Source of the DNA: Turritopsis dohrnii | Lineage: Eukaryota; Cnidaria; Hydrozoa; Anthoathecata; Oceaniidae | NCBI GenBank assembly: GCA_027922465.2 | Contig: BQMF02000069.1 | Location: 744,001-808,000 of the forward strand | Reading direction: 5' to 3' | Length of the DNA stretch: 64,000 nucleotides | Shown: piece after piece, positions 52,601 through 56,037 of the stretch | Position numbering within the stretch: position 1 is the stretch's first letter | Layout: every line of letters begins with the position of its first letter | Program-made: the position numbers and the translations under genes | The notes under the pieces: generated by a model | Told to the model about the DNA's origin: nothing | Seen by the model: the letters and a program-made list of their open reading frames with translations, nothing else | The model's database searches: none

Positions 52601-54547
52601 TAATGACTCCTTTAAAGGTGTCGTTTTAGGCACCGTAGAATGACTCCTTTTAAGGTGTCATTTGACACTTTTAAAACTGTCAGTGTAGTCATTAGTCAGC
52701 AGAACATTGAAGTAGCCAATCAGTTTTCGATATACACTAATGCCAAATATAAGATCTCATGCCGTCCCAATCCGTGGAGGAACTTCTTATACGTCTCACT
52801 TAGGAGCACTCATATTGCCTATGAACTGGAAGAGTATACTCGTCTGGGGAGCTATTACATTCTTTTGTAAATAATATATTTCAACAACTTACCTGAGATA
52901 AGGTATTTATCGTCAATTTTTCCAAACACCATCTGTGATGCCTCCCCAAAATATTTTGCAGCATGTTAAATTGTTTCCACCAATTTTGTTTTGCTCGCAA
53001 CTGTTGGATTTCAGAGGCATTTTTATTCCCATAATCTGGTATGACAAAGTAAATAGGTTGCAATAGGTACACTGGAGGAACGTTATTGTAATCACATTTC
53101 CTCCAAACATGAAGAAGATTTTTCTCATGTTCTGTTAATGGTGCTTGTATGAGCTTTTCGAATTCTTCAGCTGGTATTTTGTGAGGAATTGGGCGATATC
53201 CATATTTTTGTGCAAGAAATGCCTATGCAAGAAATTCAATAGACGTGTTAAAAAATGGAAATCAATAAATGCAAAGTCAAATAAGATCCATAAATGTGTT
53301 ACTTGAGCAGTTATTCTATAGCAAGTACTATTAATTGAGTTACAGTGAATATGGATGTTATATAAATATATCCTTTGCCTAAACGCTGATCACAGGCCAT
53401 GTACCAGTCATGTAAAGTTAATGTTATTTGAAGGATATCCACAATGCCAGGAAACTGTTATTTTGCCCAGACGATTAGCAACCTCTTAGGATGGTAAAAA
53501 AAGACCAAATAAATACAGAAAAATGGTACGGTATCCTCATGTGTTAAATATTTAAGTACCTGAAATATAAAGGCCCCTTTGAAACTACGCATGCATTACT
53601 TAAAACTAAAGACCGTAAAAAATTTAAAAATATACAATTTGCATCGAACACAGAAAAATAAGAACGTTGGGCGTTTATACAGATTCTAATGCATGTACAG
53701 CAAACAATTTATCGCATGCATTGTTTTTATAAACTAGTGTTCAAGTTCCGATGCGGTCACTCCTCCTCAAGTTCAATTATTTGGGAAAGATTAGATGGAG
53801 CATCCATTTGCTTTCCAAAACAACATGGTTGTTTCAATGCTTTAGTAAACGGCAACTTCAATAAAAGCATAATTCTTCTCTTGATGTCCCTGAACAATGT
53901 TATTTCTGGTGCGTTGAAACTATTGAATCACGTAATCACCAGTAACTGATGCAAATTCTCATTGCATGTTCCAATAACAAGTGCTGGTCTTGACAGTCGA
54001 AAACAGCTGATTTCTTAAATTACCTACTTGCCACATAGAACCACCGTTATAAGGTCATATCATATAAGTCTTGAGAAATTGAATAGAATGTAATAAAACA
54101 AAGTAATGGTCATACCACAAATGTTGGACCAGTTGAAAATCGATTGCATGCGTCGATTTCTTCTAAGCACATTTCTGTGGTCTTGTGGTCTGCAGTGGCT
54201 TCATCTCTGACACCCCATCGCATGTCAACCACTTGGAATTCATATCCCTTACTATTGCAAAATTCGTCAAGTTTCGGATAAACATTTTTCATGAGTTCAT
54301 TTCTTTCATGTTCAGTATCTACAAAAATCAGTAATTTGACATTATACCCTTTCTGTTTAAGTCAAAGGAGCAACTTTTGGCAACTCTGAAAATAATGAGT
54401 ATTACCTGTGAATGTTGAGCTAATGAAAATCCGTACAATTTTGGCTTTGGGTGGTACTTCGACATCAAGATCACCCCTTAAAATCTGTTTGAAATAATTG
54501 CTTTTTTCTTCGCTATCTGTTGACTTTTCTTGTTGTGAACTGCTCAT
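7211..54547 (-). CDS. NWD1-like NLR gene: DUF4062-NACHT-WD40, 13 exons (whole locus)
   Basis: The predicted protein is about 1541 residues, close to human NWD1. Order: DUF4062 N-terminal region (RIFISSTF, then VDMRWGVRDEAT and KYGYRP), residues about 35-225; a linker; NACHT NTPase with Walker A GKSGLGKTS and Walker B ILFIDSIDQL, about 370-550; a helical region about 550-925; WD repeats from about 925 to the end (VLIGHTKPVSSLAL, FWNVDTG, VWNVDTG). NACHT-WD proteins are intracellular STAND NTPases thought to oligomerise on ligand sensing. Exons, high to low: 54547-54406, 54318-54116, 53222-52893, 48891-48504, 45187-44833, 44266-44036, 12288-11087, 10585-10315, 10158-9715, 9650-9500, 9124-8792, 8703-8554 and the last ending at 7211. 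Phases match except for a one-base frame break in exon 3 and an ambiguous last acceptor. Gene or fresh pseudogene is unresolved. Confidence 0.85.
8554..8703 (-). CDS. NWD1-like exon 12
   Basis: Opens after ACTTAG with DCIHNIDINLPAQCKNN and continues LELFASSDNNLLVLK and MYVFIDAASKKIAG. The best donor is AGCAG|GTATAC at 8554, leaving phase 1. The matching paralogue exon is at 63-187. The phase at this donor conflicts with the best-looking acceptor of the last exon, so the 3' boundary is uncertain. Confidence 0.75.
8792..9124 (-). CDS. NWD1-like exon 11: WD repeats
   Basis: Starts after TTTTGTAG and completes an alanine codon, then IKQSFINSSVGVAVTAEEN and ETICVWNVDTGSGIRAVK. The clear VWNVDTG is the best WD signature in the gene. 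It ends CACAG|GTAGGT in phase 1; the plus-strand paralogue ends the matching exon with ACAG|GTAACT at base 8. Confidence 0.88.
9500..9650 (-). CDS. NWD1-like exon 10: short WD-repeat exon
   Basis: Begins after ACATTTAG and reads IFTYGQISTAGNNILLAAQ, then NNAIAIYDLQLIKKFEQP, a typical WD blade. It ends CTAG|GTATGG in phase 1, fitting exon 11. It is 151 nt. Confidence 0.85.
9715..10158 (-). CDS. NWD1-like exon 9: WD repeats
   Basis: Opens after CCATAG at an asparagine codon and is open for exactly 148 codons. Blade-like elements include KCFIAAGISSYVHI, DSIAYTPNGDRLVVIQ, LSGTELIW-like FSGTELIWPTKNAIHFWN and NVDTGARRSF. The donor AGG|GTTAGT ends it in phase 0. Confidence 0.87.
10315..10585 (-). 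CDS. NWD1-like exon 8: WD repeats
   Basis: After TTTTTTCAG the first base completes an arginine codon and IWNLSSRTEEL follows, closing the first WD repeat. The exon goes on with IVLVSSNNIHCLNIETGSIK and KSKFICFDKNARSIAVFEC. It ends ACG|GTATGG in phase 0. Blade sequence is diverged, as usual in these propellers. Confidence 0.85.
11087..12288 (-). CDS. NWD1-like exon 7: NACHT C-terminal helical region and first WD repeat
   Basis: The longest exon, 1202 nt. It opens after AATCAG as VLPATSFVQIDVLPDE, continues LYSPLFLKIVFEEI-like sequence (CPSPLFLKIVFEEI), SHCLGLLTASKNGLSDVDI (the winged-helix part that follows many STAND NTPases), WLRLRKDLRSF and NMWYHRQFAEAARERYL. A helical region follows with LPHHLIHADNLDNLKGLFL. 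The end carries the first WD repeat, LIGHTKPVSSLAL then GEDWKLR. The donor TTAG|GTATGT leaves phase 2, which joins exon 8 to give KLRIWNLSS. Confidence 0.92.
12700..13650. repeat. Degenerate tandem repeat, unit about 120-140 bp
   Basis: Successive units share the order TTCATAAAA, TTTGCAC, TTGAAAGGTGCTGAT, GACAGTCATTTTGTC and TTTGACC. At least four units are evident between about 13190 and 13650, and a more diverged one starts near 12715. No coding capacity and no inverted ends were seen. It may be a minisatellite or a decayed element. Confidence 0.65.
14591..15458 (+). mobile_element. Non-autonomous Helitron, family 1 (single copy)
   Basis: Begins TCTATATATTAATAGCCGAT after an A and ends CTAG before a T, the canonical Helitron boundary. 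The 3' end has the hairpin GCCGCCTTGGCGGC directly before TAGT. Three more copies lie at 33239-36022. It has no long ORF. It sits inside the Harbinger-type element. Confidence 0.85.
15586..15870 (+). pseudogene. PIF/Harbinger transposase N-terminal fragment
   Basis: The frame reads WVKAWLYRRNELGIYNTL, then YTRFLRMPPSIFDELLHLI and DITKKTRDPI. The phrase FLRMPPSIFDELL is typical of the region just before the catalytic domain in Harbinger nucleases. The frame stops at 15870 and none of the DDE domain remains. It fits the TAA-flanked element around it. Confidence 0.7.
16181..16409. mobile_element. Small foldback element or MITE remnant
   Basis: CAAGGCATGGTTT near 16181 reappears inverted as AAACCATGCCTTG ending at 16409, with CTAG just inside both arms. 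No clear target duplication was found. It abuts the TAA flank of the Harbinger-type element. Confidence 0.45.
16548..16592. repeat. TA-rich microsatellite
   Basis: An almost pure TA/ATT run just left of the Penelope-like element. A similar TATATAT run lies on the right side near 19634. Insertion into TA-rich sequence is common for such elements. Confidence 0.7.
17319..18950 (-). CDS. Penelope-like reverse transcriptase with GIY-YIG endonuclease, 5'-truncated
   Basis: 543 codons. FYLLPKIHKR near the start is the conserved core motif shared by Penelope elements; then LLCTIDVVGLYPNIPHDEG (RT motif A), GTAIGTKMAPPYAILFMD (motif B) and RYIDDIFLIW with catalytic D185 and D186 (motif C). The C terminus holds a GIY-YIG nuclease (VYLVTCKTCGIQYVGSTG, about residues 445-520). 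A Cys cluster (CGGKRCEVCSYV) precedes it. The N-terminal part that normally precedes the LPKIHK motif is missing where the inverted arm begins. Catalytic motifs are intact, but the copy is probably immobile. Confidence 0.9.
   Translation of the reverse strand: MLCCVENPRIGRFYLLPKIHKRLHSVPGRPFIYNSGFFTENISAFVDYHLKPLSQKVNSFIKDTNDFLRKLHDLKNLPKGYLLCTIDVVGLYPNIPHDEGLEAVKEALNTREDKTISTESLVELTELVLKNNVFEHANRFFKQKQGTAIGTKMAPPYAILFMDKLERTFLEMSQLRPLVWWRYIDDIFLIWEHGEEKLRQFIDYLNSFHPTIRFTANYSAESVDFLDVKVIRREERLVTDLFVKPTDTHQYLHASSSHVYHSKRSIPYSQALRLNRICSEPAFFDHRCNQLEEWLNKRGYKDRMVREQILRARKFKRLDLFFRETGEKKAPNLIFNITYHPAYSKLKLILSNIHILLTPDGEHRSVFQNIPIVGFKRGKSLKDILVRAKLTEKTSGNSKECGGKRCEVCSYVQETSSFSGRDGREFFIKTDSNCNSKFVVYLVTCKTCGIQYVGSTGPRFRLRFNNYKACFRKHIQGFTVPQASFHEHFAQKDYNGLSDWKFTLIDRAEDLPSARRKEDFWQENLNTFSPHGLNERDVVLDYG
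19568..19602 (+). ncRNA. Hammerhead-ribozyme-like motif in the right Penelope arm
   Basis: TTGATAA, then a GAC/GTC stem with a loop, then GAAA reproduces the order of a hammerhead core (CUGANGA, stem II, GAAA). An inverted copy lies at 16655-16688 in the left arm. Hammerheads are known in Penelope pLTRs. Two core positions differ from consensus, so cleavage activity is doubtful. Confidence 0.45.
19642..20182 (+). mobile_element. Helitron family 2, array unit 1
   Basis: Begins TCTTATTATACTAATTCGCG after an A and ends GATACTAG directly followed by TC of unit 2. A GTAAAA/TTTTAC hairpin lies about ten bases before the 3' end, matching canonical Helitron structure. It is 541 bp and non-coding. 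Confidence 0.75.
20183..20723 (+). mobile_element. Helitron family 2, array unit 2
   Basis: Also 541 bp and closely similar to unit 1 along its length, including ATCCCCAATCGAACGCG and ATATCTCGAGAACCAATAG. Starts TC and ends CTAG, abutting unit 3 without a spacer. Confidence 0.75.
20724..23046 (+). mobile_element. Helitron family 2, array unit 3, with captured internal sequence
   Basis: Starts TCTTATTATAATAATCCGCG and ends ATACTAG at 23046. Its 2.3 kb are far longer than units 1 and 2. The interior includes a GTAGCGAAAGTGG-type segment also found at 51523-51705, and near 22937 a degraded copy of the family 1 3' end (GAACATGGGTGGCGAGTGAC). Short open frames inside show no recognisable domain. 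Confidence 0.65.
22292..22526. repeat. Tandem duplication with GTT microsatellite
   Basis: GGATAAATGCGTAGTTGAAT, a GTT run, and CTTATAGCATGATTAGG occur twice in the same order, about 140 bp apart (near 22296 and 22430). This is a simple internal duplication within Helitron unit 3. Confidence 0.7.
23047..24659 (+). mobile_element. Helitron family 2, array unit 4
   Basis: Starts TCTATATCCTAATACGCG and ends GGATACTAG followed by T. With unit 3 it shares a segment near 23185-23310 (GATTAGTATATGCTCCTCCG and GAGCAATGCAATGTT). Its interior holds a duplicated block: GACTGTTTGGTAGGCTG near 23488 and 23864, and ACGAATGCTATCGAATCTTA-type sequence near 23753 and 24112. Confidence 0.65.
24660..25916. other. 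Transposon-poor spacer; no gene recognised
   Basis: Starts with a TA microsatellite (24660-24690). A short motif AATGTCGGANGGAA recurs near 25318, 25484 and 25680, which may be a diverged tandem repeat. No ORF has family features. The right end GAATTT (25911-25916) is the candidate target duplication of the IS3EU-like element. Confidence 0.5.
26173..28473 (+). pseudogene. HECT-like ubiquitin ligase gene of the IS3EU-like element, decayed
   Basis: Probable exons: 26173-26196 (MMADEVEE), 26550-26615 (VCLMLENRGVEPSVVQ, flanked by AATAG| and CAG|GTGTGT), 26965-about 27535 and 27643-28473. The last contains DAFSAFFKAFYGK, TIIRHAFILFGMFPL and LLSFVRFITGSSNLPP. SAQTCFKMLLLPK matches the HECT C-lobe, where the Cys accepts ubiquitin. 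It is broken: a stop at 27169-27171 sits in a duplicated ATGA region before MNYDFVSN, an in-frame TAA lies at 27937-27939, and the third junction does not keep phase. Similarity is to G2E3-like proteins. Its role in transposition is unknown. Confidence 0.7.
29634..29650 (+). promoter_or_regulatory. Candidate shared promoter motif, transposase side
   Basis: ACACCTATCCGAGCTCG lies about 160 bp upstream of the transposase ATG. The same motif occurs inverted at about 39484-39500, about 150 bp upstream of the nuclease ATG. Matching position and orientation relative to both genes suggest a common promoter or transcript-start element. Promoter function is inferred. Confidence 0.5.
31146..32189. mobile_element. 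Mutator-like non-autonomous element with 9-bp duplication
   Basis: TAGCCAGGAGACCCA at the left end is inverted at the right end (TGGGTCTCCTGGCTA). Perfect AGTATGGTG duplications flank it at 31137-31145 and 32190-32198. The 9-bp duplication points to a Mutator-like mechanism. It contains a fragment of a helicase gene, so it may have captured host or element sequence. It interrupts the DDE domain of the surrounding transposase. Confidence 0.8.
31784..32089 (-). pseudogene. RecQ-like helicase N-terminal fragment
   Basis: The end of the frame reads IIIKTKQLEAIQSISQERD then TLCVLPTSYGKSLS. This matches the Q-region and motif I (Walker A, here TSYGKS) of RecQ-like helicases. The frame ends immediately after motif I, so no other helicase motif is present. 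It lies within the Mutator-like element and is best read as captured sequence. Confidence 0.6.
32513..33238. other. ISL2EU-like element interior, non-coding
   Basis: Sequence after the transposase stop, very A+T-rich, with several AATAAA-like and T-rich stretches suitable for transcript ends. I see no gene. The Helitron array begins at 33239. Confidence 0.5.
33239..34308 (+). mobile_element. Helitron family 1, array unit A (chimeric)
   Basis: Starts TCTATATATTAATAGCCGAT after A and ends CTAG directly before unit B. It has an expanded TTTG microsatellite near its 5' end. From about 34027 it holds a block otherwise typical of family 2 (GATAACTGACGTTTTTT, GACGTCATCAAAATCTTTGA, TTTCGAGCTCTACAACATGG), then the family 1 3' hairpin. 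This is a module exchange between families. Confidence 0.85.
34309..35160 (+). mobile_element. Helitron family 1, array unit B
   Basis: Abuts units A and C without spacer, with TC at the start and CTAG after the GCCGCCTTGGCGGC hairpin at the end. It is closely similar to unit C and to the copy at 14591. A segment near 35015-35060 (GAGGTTGTGACTTCGAATC) resembles a degraded tRNA B box. Confidence 0.85.
35161..36022 (+). mobile_element. Helitron family 1, array unit C
   Basis: Last unit of the head-to-tail array. It ends CTAG followed by T at 36023, while the array's 5' side has A at 33238, so the whole array sits in one A|T target. Tandem head-to-tail arrays are a recognised product of rolling-circle transposition. 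Confidence 0.85.
36384..36786. mobile_element. ISL2EU-type MITE with 22-bp palindromic repeats
   Basis: Ends read GTGACGGTTTATGGGAAAAG and then GATAACAAGCGAAAAA, clearly related to the ends of the host ISL2EU-like element. AAAT flanks both sides. The interior has about eight copies of a 22-bp unit centred on GAATCGGAAAAGCGATTC (36490-36670). It has no coding capacity and sits inside the autonomous-type element. Confidence 0.8.
36787..37625. other. ISL2EU-like element interior, non-coding
   Basis: About 0.8 kb between the MITE and the stop codon of the nuclease gene, probably 3' untranslated sequence. No ORF with family features was seen. TTAGCCT-type phrases recur near 37030 and 37095, suggesting a small local duplication. 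Confidence 0.5.
37626..39338 (-). CDS. SAP-SWIM-YqaJ nuclease of the ISL2EU-like transposon
   Basis: An intact 570-residue ORF. The N terminus has a SAP-like DNA-binding motif (IKELSSFLRLRGLKVSGRKK, about residues 9-40). A SWIM zinc finger has C182, C184, C192 and H194 (CSCMAGMSQTCNH). The C-terminal half is a YqaJ/lambda-exonuclease-like domain: WYGFRKGVITASNW, LKYGRTMEQDAV, then D460 in GSSPDRM and E474-x-K476 in VEVKCPF, the PD-(D/E)xK active site. ISL2EU transposons carry such a protein beside the transposase; a role in end processing or repair is plausible but unproven. Transcription runs inward, facing the transposase. All key residues are present. Confidence 0.9.
   Translation of the reverse strand: MDIDMVEKMTIKELSSFLRLRGLKVSGRKKELVARTWCAIEQGIPIQLTAEQVEEEIKHEYENKLIIDDITIPDPFTLKDDWLDESVGIIHWPMLLYPDIFNYLSFHPSELPSKDLSDYKNCKAYSYYKTGWLQPLFINELNDSKFALFKGECRKSEKINDIFHKFWLVIEKKSAKIRSAHCSCMAGMSQTCNHVAAAMFRIETAVRLGLTNPACTSLPSEWLPNRKTVTWKKVKDMDFSREDFNQRGTKKRPLLSSPRKRYNPLADNNKKLLGLVGIAKALEEIAPTSIIHQAVPVPEIDFVREVISETPVKPNDLNSVYDVLTLSSSKVDFYDNLSQSFNAMKIERIEEITRGQASNEAWYGFRKGVITASNWHEVLTKMSKVKKGCDNINTFSLNQKISGNLFTSPDIPALKYGRTMEQDAVNCLHENLKGLHKNLELKECGLFLDREYPFIGSSPDRMMTCSCCKSSCVEVKCPFSINYTTPQEGNLPYLVNDNDKYKLKKQHKYFTQCQSQMGVTGVEQCYFVVWTPHGINIEIIKFDADFFCSMKDDFKSYYDTFYLKTFFTDA
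39484..39500 (-). promoter_or_regulatory. Candidate shared promoter motif, nuclease side
   Basis: CGAGCTCGGATAGGTGT is the inverted copy of the motif at 29634. It sits upstream of the minus-strand YqaJ gene, in a locally G+C-richer patch. Confidence 0.5.
41241..42461 (-). CDS. IS3-like DDE integrase of the IS3EU-like transposon, with one in-frame stop
   Basis: The first 342 codons contain a helix-turn-helix (YAEILHILATFHGIKISLRQ), then an rve-type integrase core: D157 in WHIDGYDK, D216 in IRADRGSEN and E253 in NQRIESWW, the last two separated by 36 residues. RMRPDI-like GRPDILYFAPE follows, then TGA at 41433-41435. In the same frame the sequence continues (GREEFLHLAAMILQENGISV) to 41241, matching the usual C terminus of these proteins, so the stop looks like a recent nonsense change. 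The start codon is uncertain because the N terminus is oddly hydrophobic. The catalytic triad is intact. Confidence 0.85.
44036..44266 (-). CDS. NWD1-like exon 6: NACHT Walker B
   Basis: Starts after TTTTAG with EFNKLVAYFKEL. ILFIDSIDQLSSDDGAY is the Walker B and sensor-like segment, and MMQWLPTKLGKNVKVIIST follows. It ends AAG|GTATGC in phase 0. The next exon lies 31.7 kb away beyond the transposon-filled intron 6. Confidence 0.9.
44833..45187 (-). CDS. NWD1-like exon 5: NACHT Walker A
   Basis: Opens after TTCTAG with DQLFTDKLIEEIAQHT, then FHGREEIL and PLVVHGKSGLGKTSIMAKAF, whose GKSGLGKTS is the P-loop for nucleotide binding. SVAVLRFLGTTADSST and LLYSICCQI follow, as in NACHT proteins. 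The donor GAG|GTAAGT at 44833 leaves phase 0. The P-loop is intact, so nucleotide binding is plausible. Confidence 0.92.
45255..45973. mobile_element. hAT-like non-autonomous element with perfect 8-bp duplication
   Basis: GAGTGGAC flanks both ends (45247-45254 and 45974-45981). The ends are inverted repeats beginning CATGGAGGTATAAAACAG and continuing AAGGAGAACGAAC. Inside, ATCCGTGATGCGCTT is also inverted (near 45308 and 45868). No ORF has a transposase domain. The 8-bp duplication suggests hAT but other families are possible. It lies in the NWD1-like intron between exons 4 and 5. Confidence 0.75.
46049..46077 (+). repeat. Poly-G tract
   Basis: Twenty-one consecutive G, then AGGGGGAGG. This is unusual in such A+T-rich DNA and could form a G-quadruplex, or its length may be a sequencing artefact. 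The minus-strand proline-rich frame over it is meaningless. Confidence 0.8.
46143..46542. mobile_element. Foldback MITE (400 bp)
   Basis: GGACAGCTTTATACGGCCGC at the left is matched by an inverted, slightly diverged copy at the right end (GCGGCTGTCTAAAGCTGTCC). CCGCATAATCGTCGAAT recurs inside near 46290, so the element may be a compound or self-inserted copy. No clear target duplication. Non-coding. Confidence 0.7.
47203..48286. mobile_element. Non-autonomous element with GACTCCCC-rich inverted ends
   Basis: The left end CCGGTGTAGCGGATT and right end (inverted) CCGGTGTCACAGTAA both lead into TTTTAACTCCC and several copies of ATAATGACTCCC and AAACTAG. The repeats make about 180-bp subterminal arms. 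The centre has no recognised domain. No target duplication was resolved. Confidence 0.65.
48504..48891 (-). CDS. NWD1-like exon 4: linker before NACHT
   Basis: The acceptor TTTTAG|TAACC completes a valine codon with the last base of exon 3, then TEHEIRRGILN and HCLLFQRHIDGV follow. This is the conserved segment between DUF4062 and NACHT in this family. The exon includes an acidic stretch (VNNDGGLDDEAARLIHQLK) and ends at CAGAG|GTAAGT. It is 388 nt and ends in phase 2, compatible with exon 5. Confidence 0.85.
48996..49833. mobile_element. TA-flanked non-autonomous element with GAGTCA-type ends
   Basis: Left CACTGAGAAATGTACTTGAG and right end inverted (CACTAAGGAATGTAACTGAG), followed on both sides by GTCA motifs. 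TA flanks at 48994-48995 and 49834-49835. The middle contains sequence also present in Helitron family 1 (GGCTTTGAAAACA, CATTTTGGACAAAAAGCAGC) and a tRNA-like segment. Confidence 0.65.
49434..49510 (+). repeat. tRNA-like (SINE-type) segment
   Basis: GTGGCATAAAGGAAGCGCG resembles an A-box region and CCGGGTTTGAGTCTGCC a B box, with ACCAGAGG/CCTCTGGT pairing around it. It looks like a tRNA-derived SINE head rather than a working tRNA; no acceptor stem closes cleanly. The matching part in the Helitron family 1 copies is degraded. Confidence 0.45.
50610..52685. mobile_element. TA-flanked element with GGAGTCA/TGACTCC arms, 2.1 kb
   Basis: Left CACTGATAAATTTCAAGGAG and right end inverted (CACTGACAGTTTTAAAAGTG) are flanked by TA. 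Arms of about 270 and 350 bp consist of many GGAGTCA and TGACTCC units. A 20-bp tandem repeat follows the left arm at about 50873-50990 (GTTCAATGATTGTTGTGGAC). The centre at 51523-51705 is homologous to part of Helitron unit 3. An 81-codon frame at 51730-51975 ends in an Arg/Ser-rich stretch and resembles nothing I know. Confidence 0.7.
50873..50990. repeat. 20-bp tandem repeat, about six copies
   Basis: GTTCAATGATTGTTGTGGAC is repeated head to tail with a few substitutions. It lies just inside the left arm of the element at 50610-52685. Confidence 0.85.
52893..53222 (-). CDS. NWD1-like exon 3: end of DUF4062, with a frame break
   Basis: After CATAG| the exon reads AFLAQKYGYRPIP, then HVWRKCDYNNVPPVY and NWWKQFNMLQNIL. 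The reading frame then becomes unconvincing (GRHHRWCLEK). The next frame gives ASQMVFGKIDDKYLIS, which resembles the family and joins exon 4 in correct phase as ISVTEHEIRRGIL. The switch falls at a GGGG run near 52950, so one base appears lost. The donor CTCAG|GTAAGT at 52893 is strong. Either the gene is damaged or the assembly has a homopolymer error. Confidence 0.8.
53223..54115 (-). other. Intron 2 of the NWD1-like gene; no further gene seen
   Basis: Bounded by GTG|GTATGA and CATAG|. It contains an 86-codon plus-strand frame at 53689-53949 with a serine run and no recognisable domain, which I do not call. No inverted-repeat element was found. Confidence 0.6.
54116..54318 (-). CDS. NWD1-like exon 2: DUF4062 core
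   Basis: The exon begins after an acceptor ending TTGTAG. It encodes EHERNELMKNVYPKLDEFC, then VDMRWGVRDEAT and CLEEIDACNR, ending GPTFV, all typical DUF4062 motifs. The donor GTG|GTATGA closes the exon in phase 0. It is 203 nt. Confidence 0.9.
54406..54547 (-). CDS. NWD1-like exon 1: start codon and first DUF4062 strand
   Basis: ATG at 54547 opens a Ser/Glu-rich leader followed by VRIFISSTFT, the hallmark opening of DUF4062 in TEP1/NWD/NPHP3-type proteins. The donor is ACAG|GTAATA at 54406. The split codon joins exon 2 to give FTDTEHERN, the expected continuation. The exon is 142 nt and ends in phase 1. The promoter should lie above 54548, close to the MITE at 54631-55030. Confidence 0.85.
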
Positions 54548-54630
54548 AATTCATGAACTTGTAGGCACTATTCATCAAGCATCTGAAAGATGATGTATGT
54601 TACATTTTGAGGTTTTTTTGTCTGGCTAAT

Positions 54631-55030
54631 GGGGTGATCCCATGGTTAGGCGGGCTGGCTCGGTTTGCCGAGATATCCTTACTATTAACAAAGTGTCATA
54701 AATTTGTGGTCATATCAGAAACGAGCCAGTCCGCTTTGCCGGGATCTCGCTTTATTTTAACGATATCTCGGTAAAGCGGGCTGACGAATTTCTCATGTGA
54801 TAGCTTTGAACCGGGCTGGCCTTCTTTGTTGGGATGAAACTGCACACACGGCGCAGGCTTGAACTTGAAAGGCCTCTGCACAAAATCTTGATAAACACAG
54901 AAAAAAGCAAAGGAAGAATTTTAAATTCAAAAATAACGTGATCAATTTTTCAGCCCGGTCAAAAATTTATCAGCCCGCCTAACCGAGCCAGCCCGTATAC
55001 CGGGCTAGCCCCTCTCATGTGATCACACCC
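54631..55030. mobile_element. G+C-rich foldback MITE just upstream of the NWD1-like gene
   Basis: Left GGGGTGATCCCATG and right end inverted (GGGTGTGATCACATG) lead into repeated GGCGGGCTGGCTCGG and CCGGGCT motifs. TAA lies next to both ends, which would fit a Harbinger-type insertion, though the left edge is off by one base. It sits within 500 bp of the gene's start codon and may carry promoter activity; that is speculation. Confidence 0.65.
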
Positions 55031-56037
55031 TAAATGTTTGATTTCTCAAGTACTTCACCAACACGGCTTCAATATCAAATATATAAGTTAAATAATATCT
55101 AATAAGCATACCGCTTATTTAATCAAAAACAGACTCTGTATAGAAATAACTGTAAAGCAGCATAAGACGATGTAATTCATTTTTAAAGATATCAAATGAA
55201 TTTTCAGAGTGTTTTGCAGGCCTTAAACTGTGTGTTTTTTTTGCTGAAGATGACATAAATATAACGAAAGATATTTCTTAATTAATAAAATTCATTTTTT
55301 AACAAACATTACTTAAAACAAAGTCAAACAAACTAGAGGAAGTGAATGTGAATTTTATTAGTAAAGAACCTAATTACGGTAGCAGCGTAAGCGAATACCG
55401 TATTAAAACACCCTTGGACTCCTACTACTACTCCTACTACTACTACTACTACTCCGGCCGAAACGGCAGTTTTTAGCCTACGCTTTATGATTTATCTAAG
55501 TCAAGGCTAAGACCTTTTTTATCAAAAGATTTATTTTACTGACCAAATCAAACTATTAAAAAGTACTTTAATATTGTAAATAATTTTCTTAAAGCCCCTT
55601 TAAGAGTAATATTATTAAAGATGATATAGCTAAGTGATACCAAATTGGATGAAATCATAATTATCATTCAGTAAAAATATTATGTGAACTGGTCTGTATT
55701 TTCATTTAATAAAGTAATATGCTTTGAGAAGACCCGGATGTAACGTAAGCTTTGGTTTCTTCATGAGGTCGTCGGTGGTTGTTTCAAAAAATAACGAAAG
55801 AAAACAATTTAATTCAGGTATCACCCTGTCGTTAACAAGTGTATTTAATCAATTTCTTGCCGTTTCCTTTTCAGGTACCGATTCTCTATCATACCCACGT
55901 GTCACTGATAGGGTTTGCGGTGGCAGTCGACGTACTGCTTGGCCGACGAGCCACACTGAAAAATACTAAACATCACCAATATTATTGGTTTACAATATCA
56001 TCAAAAATATTTTTTATTTTATTGACATTCTTTCAGT
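55031..56037. other. Spacer between the NWD1-like gene and the Helentron ORF
   Basis: No gene recognised. It has a CTA microsatellite at about 55423-55452, preceded by TACCGTATTAAAACACCC, a phrase also found in variant form near 50222. The Helentron 5' end probably lies in its last few hundred bases but I cannot place it; ACCAATATTATTGGT near 55975 is a small hairpin candidate. Confidence 0.5.

Noticed and set aside
53689..53949. 86-residue plus-strand ORF in intron 2 with a serine run
   Set aside because: No splice context or domain; not enough to call a gene.
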